A DNA stretch of 64,000 nt from Pseudomonas pohangensis (GTDB lineage: Bacteria > Pseudomonadota > Gammaproteobacteria > Pseudomonadales > Pseudomonadaceae), in contig NZ_LT629785.1 of NCBI RefSeq assembly GCF_900105995.1, positions 1,240,001 through 1,304,000 of the forward strand, written 5' to 3'. A model generated the notes under the pieces. It worked only from the letters and a program-made list of their open reading frames with translations. It had not been told where the DNA came from and searched no databases. Numbering within the stretch: the stretch's first letter is position 1; every line of letters starts with the position of its first letter. The translations under genes were made by a program, and so were the position numbers. Shown here piece after piece: positions 46,566 through 54,925 of the stretch.

Positions 46566-46624
46566 GGTGGGCTTTAGCCCACCACTGCTGGGTCAGCATC
46601 CTGCAGGGCGAAAGCCCGCCCTGC
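46566..46624. repeat. REP-like palindromes between serS and cysG
   Basis: Two hairpins: GGTGGGCTTTAGCCCACC (46566-46583, 7-bp stem) and GCAGGGCG/CGCCCTGC (46603-46624, 8-bp stem). They share sequence with the repeat after crcB and lie 24-82 bp before cysG. Confidence 0.7.
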
Positions 46625-46647
46625 GTTCTTGCATATCCGAGGCTGCC

Positions 46648-48030
46648 ATGGATTACTTGCCGCTGTTCCATAATCTCAAGGATCGTCCGGTGCTGGTCGT
46701 CGGCGGTGGCGAAGTGGCGCTGCGCAAGTCGCGCCTGCTCAGCGAATCCGGTGCGCAGTTGCGCGTGGTTGCGCCAGAGGTGGGTGAAGAGTTGCGGACA
46801 CTGGCCGGTGCAGGTGTGCATTTGCGCAGCTATCAAACGGCAGACTTGCAGGGCGTGGTGCTGGTGATTGCGGCCACCGATGATGAAGCACTGAATGCAC
46901 GTATTTCCGCAGAGGCGCAGGCCTTGTGCGTTCCGGTCAATGTGGTCGATGCCCCCAGGCTTTGCTCGGTGATTTTCCCGGCAATTGTCGACCGCTCGCC
47001 GCTGATCGTGGCGGTTACCAGTGGCGGCGATGCGCCGGTACTGGCGCGGCTGATTCGCGCCAGAATCGAAACCTGGATTCCTTCCACTTACGGGCAATTG
47101 GCCAGTCTGGCGAAGCAGTTTCGGGCCCGGGTAAAAAGCCTGCTGCCGAATGTGCAGCAGCGCCGGGTGTTCTGGGAAGAGGTGTTTCAGGGCCCGATAG
47201 CCGAGCGGGTGTTTGCCGGGCAGCCGGCCGAGGCCGAACGTCTGCTGGCCGAGAAAGTGGCCGGTGGGGCACAGGCGGTGCAGGGCGAGGTCTATCTGGT
47301 CGGTGCCGGTCCCGGCGACCCGGATCTGCTGACCTTTCGCGCCCTGCGTCTGATGCAGCAGGCCGATGTGGTGCTGTATGACCGCCTGGTGGCGCCAGCG
47401 ATTATCGATATGTGCCGGCGCGATGCCGAGCGCATCTATGTTGGCAAACAACGCAGCGAGCACAGCCTGCCGCAGGAGCAGATCAACCAGCGTCTGGTTA
47501 CTCTGGCCCGGGCCGGCAAGCGCGTGTTGCGTTTGAAAGGGGGCGATCCGTTCATCTTTGGCCGTGGCGGTGAAGAGATCGAGGAACTGGCCGCCCATGG
47601 CATTCCTTTTCAGGTGGTGCCGGGTATTACCGCCGCGTCGGGCTGTGCCGCTTATGCCGGCATCCCGTTGACCCATCGCGATCATGCGCAGTCCGTGCGT
47701 TTCGTTACTGGCCATCTGAAAGACGGCAGCTGTGATCTGCCCTGGAAGGATCTCACTGCTCCCGGTCAGACCCTGGTGTTTTACATGGGGTTGGTTGGTC
47801 TGCCGCTGATTTGCCAGCAGCTGATCGCCCACGGCCGCAGTGCTGACACCCCAGCGGCGCTGGTGCAGCAGGGCACTACCAAAAATCAGCGGGTTTTCAC
47901 CGGAACCCTTGGCAGCCTGCCGCAGCTGGTGGCCGAGCACGAGGTGCATGCACCTACGCTGGTCATCGTCGGTGAAGTGGTGCAATTGCGCGGGAAGCTG
48001 GCGTGGTTTGAAGGGTTGGCGAACGCCTGA
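46648..48030 (+). CDS. cysG: Siroheme synthase CysG
   Basis: 460 residues, trifunctional. The N-terminal half is a precorrin-2 dehydrogenase/sirohydrochlorin ferrochelatase (Rossmann [13 protein letters not shown], then [15 protein letters not shown]). The C-terminal half is uroporphyrinogen-III methyltransferase ([24 protein letters not shown], and [13 protein letters not shown]). It makes siroheme for sulfite and nitrite reductases. The start at [13 protein letters not shown] (46648) has GAGG upstream; the longer in-frame frame runs through the REP hairpins. Confidence 0.97.
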   Translation: MDYLPLFHNLKDRPVLVVGGGEVALRKSRLLSESGAQLRVVAPEVGEELRTLAGAGVHLRSYQTADLQGVVLVIAATDDEALNARISAEAQALCVPVNVVDAPRLCSVIFPAIVDRSPLIVAVTSGGDAPVLARLIRARIETWIPSTYGQLASLAKQFRARVKSLLPNVQQRRVFWEEVFQGPIAERVFAGQPAEAERLLAEKVAGGAQAVQGEVYLVGAGPGDPDLLTFRALRLMQQADVVLYDRLVAPAIIDMCRRDAERIYVGKQRSEHSLPQEQINQRLVTLARAGKRVLRLKGGDPFIFGRGGEEIEELAAHGIPFQVVPGITAASGCAAYAGIPLTHRDHAQSVRFVTGHLKDGSCDLPWKDLTAPGQTLVFYMGLVGLPLICQQLIAHGRSADTPAALVQQGTTKNQRVFTGTLGSLPQLVAEHEVHAPTLVIVGEVVQLRGKLAWFEGLANA

Positions 48031-48204
48031 AATCTGCCTGCAAGCGCCTCTGGCCATGTACTTAGCGGGTCTGGACGGCGGCCCTTTGAGCCAAAGCTGA
48101 AATATCTCCCCGGTTTTTTAGCGCAAACCGATCCATCGAATATGTCAATTTATTGCTACTTTCTAGTGGGCAGGTTGGTTTTTTGACTATCGATTGAGGT
48201 TCAT

Positions 48205-49566
48205 ATGCATCCTGTTGTTGCAGAACCTCGCCGGCTGTTGGTGATTGAGCCATGCGAGGAGTGTCGTGGGTTGTTTCCCAGCCTGCAGAAGGCAGGCTGG
48301 CTGGTCGAGGCGCGGGCCTTGGGTGAGCAGGTCCATCATCCTTGTCAGGTTGGCATGCTTTGCGTGCATTCAGGAGTCGAGTCCCGTCTGGATGAACTGC
48401 GCGCCATCATTCTTGCCAGTTCGGCCGAGTGGGTAGCCGTGGTGCGTCCCGAGGACATGTCCAGCGCCAAGGTGCGTGACTTCATCAGCGAGTGGTTTTT
48501 TGATTTTCACACCAAGCCGGTCGATCTGGAGCGCTTGCTGGTTACTCTGGGGCGTGCCTGCGGCATGGCGCATCTGCGTGAGCACAGCGACAAGTATCTG
48601 GCGGATCACAGCCACGAACTGCTTGGTGAAAGCGCTTCGATCCGGGCTGTTCGGCGCTTGCTGGAAAAGCTGGGTCCGACAGACACCCCGGTGCTGGTGC
48701 GTGGTGAAAGTGGCACCGGCAAGGAGCTGGTAGCCAATACACTGCACCGCCTCTCTGCCCGCGCCAGGCAACCTCTGGTGGCGATCAACTGCGGGGCGAT
48801 TCCGGAAAACCTCATCCAGTCGGAACTCTTCGGGCACGAGAAGGGGGCCTTTACCGGCGCCCATCAGCGCAAGATCGGGCGCATCGAGTCGGCCGACGGG
48901 GGCACGTTGTTTCTGGACGAGATCGGTGATCTGCCGCTGGAGATGCAGGCCAATCTATTGCGCTTTCTTCAGGAAATGACCATCGAGCGGGTCGGCGGAA
49001 CCAAACCGATCAATGTCGATGTACGGGTCATTGCCGCTACCCATATCAACCTGGAAGAGGCGGTGGCCAAGGGTACTTTCCGGGAAGACTTGTATTACCG
49101 CCTGAATGTGCTGCAGGTGCAAATGCCCTCGTTGCGCGAACGCCTGCTCGATCTGCCGCAACTGGCACACCATTTTGCCAGTGTATTCAGTGAGGAGGCT
49201 GGTCGCCGGCCGCGCCGCTTCAGCCAGGCAGCGCTGCTGGCCATGACTGCACATGGCTGGCCGGGTAATGTACGCGAACTGGCCAATCGGGTCAGGCGCG
49301 GACTGGTGGTGGCGGAGGGGCGGCAGATCGAGGCCGAGGACCTGGGTCTCGAACGCACCAGCAAATTGCCGCCGGTTCTCGGCACTCTGGAAGAATACAA
49401 GCTGCAGGCCGAGCGCCAGGCCATCGGCGATGCGTTGCTGCAATACTCGCAAAACCTCAGCCAGGCAGCCCGTGCCCTGGGCGTTTCCAGACCCACCCTG
49501 TACCGCCTGTTGCACAAGCACCAGCTAAGCTGGGCAGGGCTGGATATACGGGATGCAGGCTCCTAG
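48205..49566 (+). CDS. VpsR-like sigma-54 enhancer-binding protein, likely fap regulator
   Basis: 453 residues. Residues 1-125 resemble the VpsR-type N-terminal domain: receiver-like, but the usual acidic pocket and phospho-acceptor Asp are not apparent. Then an AAA+ domain with Walker A GESGTGKE (167-174), the sigma-54 contact loop GAFTGA (214-219), Walker B GGTLFLDEIG (232-241) and the Arg-finger region REDLYYRL. A Fis-type helix-turn-helix is at about 415-440 (LSQAARALGVSRPTLYRLL). It is convergent with fapF, and the fap operon has a consensus sigma-54 promoter, so it is the obvious candidate activator (inference). VpsR in Vibrio controls biofilm matrix and responds to c-di-GMP. Confidence 0.9.
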   Translation: MHPVVAEPRRLLVIEPCEECRGLFPSLQKAGWLVEARALGEQVHHPCQVGMLCVHSGVESRLDELRAIILASSAEWVAVVRPEDMSSAKVRDFISEWFFDFHTKPVDLERLLVTLGRACGMAHLREHSDKYLADHSHELLGESASIRAVRRLLEKLGPTDTPVLVRGESGTGKELVANTLHRLSARARQPLVAINCGAIPENLIQSELFGHEKGAFTGAHQRKIGRIESADGGTLFLDEIGDLPLEMQANLLRFLQEMTIERVGGTKPINVDVRVIAATHINLEEAVAKGTFREDLYYRLNVLQVQMPSLRERLLDLPQLAHHFASVFSEEAGRRPRRFSQAALLAMTAHGWPGNVRELANRVRRGLVVAEGRQIEAEDLGLERTSKLPPVLGTLEEYKLQAERQAIGDALLQYSQNLSQAARALGVSRPTLYRLLHKHQLSWAGLDIRDAGS

Positions 49567-49587
49567 AAGTACAGGCTCCTAGAAGTA
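49556..49587. repeat. Perfect 16-bp tandem duplication over both convergent stop codons
   Basis: CAGGCTCCTAGAAGTA occurs at 49556-49571 and again at 49572-49587. The first copy holds the TAG of the enhancer-binding protein gene; the second holds the (minus-strand) TAG of fapF. Confidence 0.9.
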
Positions 49588-50829
49588 ATAGGGGAATTTC
49601 AGGCTGAAGCTGAAGTCCGGTGCATCGGGTGTCAGGCCAATCGCCAGATTCGGCACGATGCTCAGATTCGGGGTTGGCGCAAAGGTCATGCCGATATTGT
49701 AGTAGGCAGCGTTGTAGTCACTGTTATCCACCGATTCCCAGCCCTGGCCATCTGCTTTGACTTTACTTTTCTGCGCTATGAGTTCAGAGAACGACATGGC
49801 CAGACTCATTTTCTCGTTCAGCGCGAAGGCCACACCCAGGCCGAAATTGAAGGTGTTGCCAAGATTCACCTTGCCCGGCACCTTCACCCCTTGCTGGGCA
49901 CTGATATCGTTGAAACTGTCCTCGAAGTTGTAGGTGTAGCCCAGGTTGGCAAACACGATGGCCGGGTCATAGGTTTTAACCACCGAGACGCCTGGCGTAA
50001 CGCCCCAGACGCCGTTGCCGGTCGGCAAATCTTCCGGTACGTAGAGATTGTCATTGGCATCGGTTTGCACCAGTTTGATCCCGTACGGATCCTTGCCGGT
50101 GGGCGCGCGGACATCGAAGCTGAATACCGCGTCGGGCTGATCGACGGTTTCGTCCATAAACTTGTAAGCCACGCCGAAAGTGACATCGCCAATACGCGGG
50201 TCTCCGTCTACCGTCTCTTCGCTGTAGGAAGTGGTTGAGCCACCGGCGCCAGCCGAGGAGTAGGTGGACTGGCGATAGTTGGTTGGCACATTCAGGCTGA
50301 ATTGCCAGCGATCCCAGTTGTAGCGGCCGGTCACATCCAGGGTATAACTGTCGGACTTGATCTCATCGATATTGATGTTGCCGAGAAATATCGAATCCAG
50401 TGCCAGAAAACCGTTGAGGGCCAGCTGGCTGGAGTCGTAGTGGGTATAGGTGATACCGGTTTCCAGGCTAAACGCACCATTGCCGTAGAAACCACTGGCC
50501 TGTTGGTAGACGTCCTCGACACTGTCTGCCGGTTTCGAATCGTCCTTGAGACTGTCGCCGTAGCTGGTTGAAGTCGAGGGTGGCCCGCCAGCGGCAATGC
50601 CGGCCTGGGCAATGCTGCGTTGCGGTGCCGGGGCAGGTTGCTGGTTGCGAGCCTCCATGGCGCGCAACCTTTGCTCCAGTATCATCAGTGCATTCTGCTG
50701 TGCCTCATAACGTTTCTGCAGTGCTGCCATTTCATCACGCAGTGCTTGAGTCTCGCTTACTTCAGCTGCCTGGGCAGTCGCAATGGCGACTGCCAGAGGT
50801 AACATCAACAGACTTTTTGGCATGTGCAT
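49579..50829 (-). CDS. fapF: Fap amyloid secretion channel FapF
   Basis: 416 residues. Signal peptide 1-21; a coiled coil at about 25-62 ([20 protein letters not shown]) of the kind that plugs the trimeric FapF channel; a Pro/Ser linker; then an outer-membrane beta-barrel ending in an aromatic residue (FSLKFPYYF), a signal for BAM insertion. Exports FapB, FapC and FapE. The start at 50829 (MHMPKSLL) has AAGGAG 9 nt upstream; an in-frame GTG at 50853 would overlap that site. Last gene of fapABCDEF. Confidence 0.93.
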   Translation of the reverse strand: MHMPKSLLMLPLAVAIATAQAAEVSETQALRDEMAALQKRYEAQQNALMILEQRLRAMEARNQQPAPAPQRSIAQAGIAAGGPPSTSTSYGDSLKDDSKPADSVEDVYQQASGFYGNGAFSLETGITYTHYDSSQLALNGFLALDSIFLGNINIDEIKSDSYTLDVTGRYNWDRWQFSLNVPTNYRQSTYSSAGAGGSTTSYSEETVDGDPRIGDVTFGVAYKFMDETVDQPDAVFSFDVRAPTGKDPYGIKLVQTDANDNLYVPEDLPTGNGVWGVTPGVSVVKTYDPAIVFANLGYTYNFEDSFNDISAQQGVKVPGKVNLGNTFNFGLGVAFALNEKMSLAMSFSELIAQKSKVKADGQGWESVDNSDYNAAYYNIGMTFAPTPNLSIVPNLAIGLTPDAPDFSFSLKFPYYF

Positions 50830-50885
50830 TAGAGGCATCTCCTTGCAAGGCACTTTTGATTTTCATCGCTCAGCATTCATGCATT

Positions 50886-51623
50886 TCAATAACCAGCACG
50901 GCGCATGATGGCCAGGTCCGACAGGTTGCAGTTGACCCGTTGTGCCCTGGCGGTGTTCTGCTGGAGGGCGACAGTAAGGCTGGTGAGATTGCGCACCTGA
51001 TTCATCTGGCCGCTGATATTGGCCTGCTGGGCAATGCCCCCGCGGCCGATCGACTGGCTGGCCAGTCCCTGGTTCTGTCCGGCGACCAGGTCAAGTTTCA
51101 ACCCGCCATTGGCAGAAGAAACCTGTACAGCGCCAGCCTCGTTGCTGAACTGCTGGTTCCCGCCCCAGCTTTTCCCTTCTGTGCTGAAGGTCTGGCCGGG
51201 GCTGCGGTCAATGTGCACGTCTACATAGTTCTCGCCGCTGTTGAAATCACCGGCGGTACGCACACTCTGGGAAATTCCCTGTACCTTGTTCAGTCCCTGG
51301 CCACCAATTACCTGGCCGCTGGCGTAATCTGGCAGATTGCTATTGCCGGATTCGTATAATGGATTAACCGTCAGGTTGGCCTGGGCCAGTCTGTTGACGG
51401 TCAAGTTGACCTGGGCGCCAATGCTGGCACCGCTGTTGTTGCGCCATTGGGTCGCCATGGTCACGCCAAAATGCACGATGCCCTCGGGCAATACATAGCG
51501 GCCACGCAAAGTGGCCATTTCGGCATCGCTGATCTCGACGGGTTTGAACAGGCTGGATCCATTAACCGGGATTGCTGGTAGCAACAGGCTGACAATCATC
51601 CATGGCTTGATTCTGAATTTCAT
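50886..51623 (-). CDS. fapE: Fap minor amyloid-associated protein FapE
   Basis: 245 residues with a signal peptide (about 1-22). Typical FapE content: an N-terminal FKPVEISDAEMATLRGRYVLPEGIVHFGV segment, a Gln/Asn/Ser/Gly-rich middle and a C-terminal VNCNLSDLAIMRRAGY. It is secreted, and in other systems is found in small amounts in mature fibrils. The ATG at 51623 has GGGAG 6-7 nt upstream. It lies between fapD and fapF. Confidence 0.9.
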   Translation of the reverse strand: MKFRIKPWMIVSLLLPAIPVNGSSLFKPVEISDAEMATLRGRYVLPEGIVHFGVTMATQWRNNSGASIGAQVNLTVNRLAQANLTVNPLYESGNSNLPDYASGQVIGGQGLNKVQGISQSVRTAGDFNSGENYVDVHIDRSPGQTFSTEGKSWGGNQQFSNEAGAVQVSSANGGLKLDLVAGQNQGLASQSIGRGGIAQQANISGQMNQVRNLTSLTVALQQNTARAQRVNCNLSDLAIMRRAGY

Positions 51624-51662
51624 CTCATGCTCCCGGGACATCCTGTCCGCGTGCACCAAGTG

Positions 51663-52361
51663 CTAGAAAAAATCACTTTGAATAAATCCGAACTCCATGA
51701 GCTCGGCATCGTTGACCAGTTTGTAACCGGGTAGCCGGTGCCTGGCGGTCAATGGCTCAGGCGGGGAGAGCAAGGGGTTGTTGCGGTCATAGTTGGGCCC
51801 GATCAGGGCGAACACGATACCGTTCCAGCCCTTGCTGAATTCTTCCTTGGTCAATTTCTGGTGTCCCAGCACGGGGTCGCCGACATACACCGCATCACCT
51901 TCGCTGCGCTGCATCACCACGAAATGCTTGTAACCGCGTACTTCGATCAGCACGATCACCGGAATACTGACACTGTCCAGCTGGCTGGTTTGAATCCGGT
52001 AGCCACGTGCCCGCATTCCCAGACTGGCTGCGTAGTTCTTCATATCCAGCATTGAAAAACCCTGGGTGCGTACCAGGTTTTCATCGGCCTGGGCAAGCAT
52101 GCCCAGGATCACATCCTCTTCTGTCAGTGACCAGCCGTAGGCCTGATTGAGGATGGTGGCCATGGAAGCAGCACCACAGCTGAAGTCGGTCTTCTGTTCG
52201 ACCAGATCGCTGAAGCGACGCTCGCGAATACTTTCCACCGGTTTGTACACCAGACCACCGCCGGGTAGAGCAGCGACCGGCATGCGTGCAGCTTGCGCCG
52301 GGGCGTGCCATGGCAGTGTGAGTACGCTACAGATCAGCAGCAAAAACCAGAGGCGAAACAT
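51663..52361 (-). CDS. fapD: Fap C39-type cysteine peptidase-like protein FapD
   Basis: 232 residues with a signal peptide (1-25). Periplasmic C39 peptidase fold with an intact catalytic triad: Cys62 (DFSCGAAS), His146 (KHFVVM) and Asp162 (VGDPVLG). FapD is needed for Fap export. AGGAG precedes the ATG. A hairpin terminator lies between fapC and this gene, so expression should be lower than that of fapC. Confidence 0.93.
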   Translation of the reverse strand: MFRLWFLLLICSVLTLPWHAPAQAARMPVAALPGGGLVYKPVESIRERRFSDLVEQKTDFSCGAASMATILNQAYGWSLTEEDVILGMLAQADENLVRTQGFSMLDMKNYAASLGMRARGYRIQTSQLDSVSIPVIVLIEVRGYKHFVVMQRSEGDAVYVGDPVLGHQKLTKEEFSKGWNGIVFALIGPNYDRNNPLLSPPEPLTARHRLPGYKLVNDAELMEFGFIQSDFF

Positions 52362-52377
52362 GCTGGCAAACTCCTGT

Positions 52378-52414
52378 AAAAAGCGCGGAGCCCCTTTATG
52401 AGGAGCCCCGCACT
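52378..52414 (-). terminator. Intercistronic terminator/attenuator between fapC and fapD
   Basis: On the minus strand a 13-bp stem with three G-U pairs (arms 52414-52402 and 52394-52382), a 7-nt loop and a T-run follows 9 bp after the fapC stop. It also lies just before the fapD ribosome-binding site. Partial termination here would favour the amyloid subunit over the export proteins. Confidence 0.8.
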
Positions 52415-52422
52415 ATTCCGGC

Positions 52423-53505
52423 CTAGAGTTCGCCGCCACAGACCTGGCATCCAACCGCCATGGTCAGTGAGTTGCTCTGCTGGTTGCCACCACCGGCAGC
52501 TACGTTGACGCCGACGTTACCGCTGACGTTATTCAACGAACCGGTCACGCTGGCATTGTTGACCACTGCTTGTTTGAAGCCAGCAACCACGGGGACATTC
52601 CCGCTGACCGAGCCTTGCAGGCCAATCTTGCCGGCCTCGACAAAGCCCAGATGGCCTCTTTCCGAGCCGCTGTAGGTGCCTTCTTCGTTGAAGGCCAGAG
52701 CACCGCCGTCATTGTTAAGGTCGGAGCCGCCTTGGGTCTGGGTATCCAGGTCGAAGTGACCATCAGCCCTGCCGCCCTGGTGGCTGTTGCCAGTCCAGAT
52801 ATCCGGATAGACATTACCGATCTGGTCGGCAGTGCCACTGGTAGTGCCGCCTGCACGGCCGGAGTAAGAACCTCCACCAGCACCCGCATAACCGCCACCG
52901 AAGCCGCCGCTAAGCGTAACGCCCACTGAGCCGTAGTCCAGTGTGGCATTGTTGTTGGTGACATTGCCGTGGGATTGCTGCGAGGTATTGGATACGGCAA
53001 GTGCGTTGTTCGCGTCACCCGAATAGGCAATCGCCATATCGTTTTTCTGCTGATTGTAGTTGCCTGCAGTAATGTTGATACCAACGTTACCACTGGACCC
53101 GTTGGCCGAATTTTTCAGCGAGGCATTGTTTGGTACGCTGAAGTTATTCAGTGCGTTGTTACGGCCTACCTGACTAATATCGGATGTAGCAAAGATGAAG
53201 GCCGAGTCGGCAGCAGCAATTGCGGCCGCATTGGCTTGCTGGTTGTTGTCACCGGCGGCGACGTTGACGCCGACATTACCGCTGGCACCACCCAGAGAAC
53301 CATCAACGGAGGCAGTGTTCTTGGTGCCTTCGTTCTTGACCAGATTGTTACCGTTGATCTGGCTGTCATTCAGCACGGCGCCAGCTTCGGTTTTGTTACG
53401 GTCGTTGTTGTCATTTCCACCGGGTCTGCCTTCAGCGTAAGCACCGGCCGACAGAACAGTGGCAAGCGCTAGTGCCAGAGGGGTGAGCAGATATTTGGTT
53501 TTCAT
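52423..53505 (-). CDS. fapC: Major functional amyloid subunit FapC
   Basis: 360 residues. Signal peptide 1-24. Three imperfect amyloid repeats at about 63-98, 127-160 and 317-350, each with the core SGNVG(V/I)N(V/I)(A/T)AG followed by NQQ. They are separated by a short linker and by a long Gly/Ser/Asp-rich linker (about 161-316). The C-terminal CxxC is Cys353-Gln-Val-Cys356, as in other FapC proteins. The ATG at 53505 has GGGAG 8 nt upstream. The repeats are close to each other in sequence, and the linker contains a Gly-rich stretch near 198-225. Confidence 0.95.
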   Translation of the reverse strand: MKTKYLLTPLALALATVLSAGAYAEGRPGGNDNNDRNKTEAGAVLNDSQINGNNLVKNEGTKNTASVDGSLGGASGNVGVNVAAGDNNQQANAAAIAAADSAFIFATSDISQVGRNNALNNFSVPNNASLKNSANGSSGNVGINITAGNYNQQKNDMAIAYSGDANNALAVSNTSQQSHGNVTNNNATLDYGSVGVTLSGGFGGGYAGAGGGSYSGRAGGTTSGTADQIGNVYPDIWTGNSHQGGRADGHFDLDTQTQGGSDLNNDGGALAFNEEGTYSGSERGHLGFVEAGKIGLQGSVSGNVPVVAGFKQAVVNNASVTGSLNNVSGNVGVNVAAGGGNQQSNSLTMAVGCQVCGGEL

Positions 53506-53547
53506 TTTTGTATCTCCCATCACAGTTGTGTTGACGGATAAACGGAG

Positions 53548-54123
53548 TTATTCCGAAATCCGGATGCCGAGGCTATTCAGGCTGCGATTACCTACCCCGG
53601 CGCTCTGGTTCAACTGGACCACACCACGGCTGTTACCAAATGCGGCATCGTCTATCGAGACGACCCGCCCTCCGCTTTGAGGTTCTGTTGCACCCGAGAG
53701 GTTTGCAGGCGTGACGCTTTGTTGCGCCAGCGCACTGTCATCCAGGCCTTGCGGAGCGCCACCGGCGATGCGCAAGGCATTGATCTGTTGGTTGCCGCCA
53801 CCGGCACCCTGATTGATTCCCACGATGCCCTGACTGCCGGCAAAGGAACTGCCGCCAATATGGGCAGCGGCATTCACTTGTGTCGGGTTGGCAATCTGGT
53901 TGTTGCTTTGCTGGACATTGGTCTGCGCGGCAGACTGGTTGCCGATGGCAATGGCGCGGGCATTGGCCTGCTGCTGGGCATCACCGGCAGCCTGATTGAA
54001 CATCAGGTTGCCCTGGAAGTTTTGACCGCTCCGGTTGATGCTGGCATCGGCCTGCATGGCAGGTTCGGCCAACAACAGCTGGCTGCACAGGGCACTGACG
54101 AGGAAAAGGGTTAGCCGGCGCAT
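53548..54123 (-). CDS. fapB: Fap amyloid nucleator FapB
   Basis: 191 residues. Signal peptide about 1-19 or 1-24. It has three Fap-type repeats (about 27-58, 86-118 and 158-188) with cores such as GNLMFNQAAGDAQQQAN and GIVGINQGAGGGNQQIN. FapB is a minor subunit thought to nucleate FapC. The ATG at 54123 has AGGA 7 nt upstream and follows the fapA stop by 1 bp. A longer in-frame frame upstream is read from inside fapA. Confidence 0.92.
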   Translation of the reverse strand: MRRLTLFLVSALCSQLLLAEPAMQADASINRSGQNFQGNLMFNQAAGDAQQQANARAIAIGNQSAAQTNVQQSNNQIANPTQVNAAAHIGGSSFAGSQGIVGINQGAGGGNQQINALRIAGGAPQGLDDSALAQQSVTPANLSGATEPQSGGRVVSIDDAAFGNSRGVVQLNQSAGVGNRSLNSLGIRISE

Positions 54124-54124
54124 G

Positions 54125-54592
54125 TCATTGTCCTGGAAGTGCTTGCGTGAGAGGTCGCAGGCCTTGCTGGACACCCCGGTTGACGGTGCCGGCAATTCCG
54201 CCGGTCGCACCGCCACCACCGCCAGCCTTGCCGCCTATGCCGGAAGTGGCACGGGTGATGCGCTGATTGCTGACACCGTTTTGCTGCAAGGAACCGGGGC
54301 GCCCGGTGAGCATGTGCATGGAAGCTGCCATGCCACTGTTTACATGGGCGAAGTCGGAGTCGCTCAACTCACCGGCCGCCACCGCATTGCTAATGTCGAC
54401 ATAGGCTTCCGGTGAAGTCTTGACGACCCGCGGGTTGGGATCCGGGGCCAGTGGCGTGCGGGTTGCGGTGCGCGGCTGTACCTCACGCATAAGTACAATC
54501 TGGCCGTCATTTTCGGCACTTGCCGGCCCGCCCAACAAGACCGCGAGGCTGGTGCCGAGTAACCAGATGATTATGCCGGACTGCCTGTTCAT
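54125..54592 (-). CDS. fapA: Fap operon chaperone-like protein FapA
   Basis: 155 residues. Signal peptide about 1-26 (ending ASA). A Pro-containing segment PNPRVVKTSPEAYVDISNAVAAGELSDSDF is typical of FapA, followed by a Gly-rich part (KAGGGGGATGGIAGTV). In other species FapA limits premature FapC assembly in the periplasm. AGGAG lies before the ATG. First gene of the operon, 49 bp from the sigma-54 -12 element. Confidence 0.9.
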   Translation of the reverse strand: MNRQSGIIIWLLGTSLAVLLGGPASAENDGQIVLMREVQPRTATRTPLAPDPNPRVVKTSPEAYVDISNAVAAGELSDSDFAHVNSGMAASMHMLTGRPGSLQQNGVSNQRITRATSGIGGKAGGGGGATGGIAGTVNRGVQQGLRPLTQALPGQ

Positions 54593-54640
54593 TCTTCCGC
54601 TCCTGCTGTGAAGTGTTGAACCCTTTGCGGTTCTAACAAC

Positions 54641-54655
54641 GCAGAGAACGTGCCA
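54641..54655 (-). promoter_or_regulatory. Sigma-54 (RpoN) promoter of fapABCDEF
   Basis: Minus strand TGGCACGTTCTCTGC: GG at -24 and GC at -12 with exactly 10 bp between, and the full TGGCACG of the -24 consensus. The expected start is about 37 nt upstream of fapA. Confidence 0.88.
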
Positions 54656-54674
54656 GTAATTAATATTCCTATAA

Positions 54675-54687
54675 AATCAATAAGTTA
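54675..54687. promoter_or_regulatory. IHF consensus site upstream of the fap promoter
   Basis: AATCAATAAGTTA matches WATCAANNNNTTR at every position. It lies 20 bp upstream of the -24 element in an AT-rich stretch, the normal place for IHF at sigma-54 promoters. Confidence 0.75.
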
Positions 54688-54714
54688 GATTTTAGTATGG
54701 AAGTGGTTTTCAGC

Positions 54715-54738
54715 GACTGTAAAGCTGCTGAGACAGTC
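54715..54738. promoter_or_regulatory. Inverted repeat, possible enhancer-binding protein site
   Basis: GACTGT (54715-54720) and ACAGTC (54733-54738), a perfect repeat with 12 bp between, about 60 bp upstream of the -24 element. Position suits an upstream activator sequence; the binder is unproven. Confidence 0.5.
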
Positions 54739-54925
54739 ATCGAATGGTCGTAAACCTCCCGGCAGTGCGGTGGGGCTAGCAGTAACGGCTTTTGTCGGGT
54801 CGCGTGCGCTGCACAAAGTGTTTCATTGCTGATACACCCCTAAGCACCCCGAAACGGCAGATTTCCGCAGAACGGGAGTAGCGGAACAACCGCTGGCAGC
54901 TTTTGCTGCGGGCCCTGTAGCGCGT

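Larger units (their letters stand above)
54593..54925. other. fap control region
   Basis: No gene. It holds the sigma-54 promoter (54641-54655), an IHF consensus match (54675-54687) and an inverted repeat (54715-54738). The rest up to the LysR pseudogene has no convincing element. Confidence 0.7.

Noticed and set aside
48031..48204. tRNA or small RNA between cysG and the enhancer-binding protein gene
   Set aside because: No cloverleaf, TTCGAATC-type T-loop or terminator could be found.
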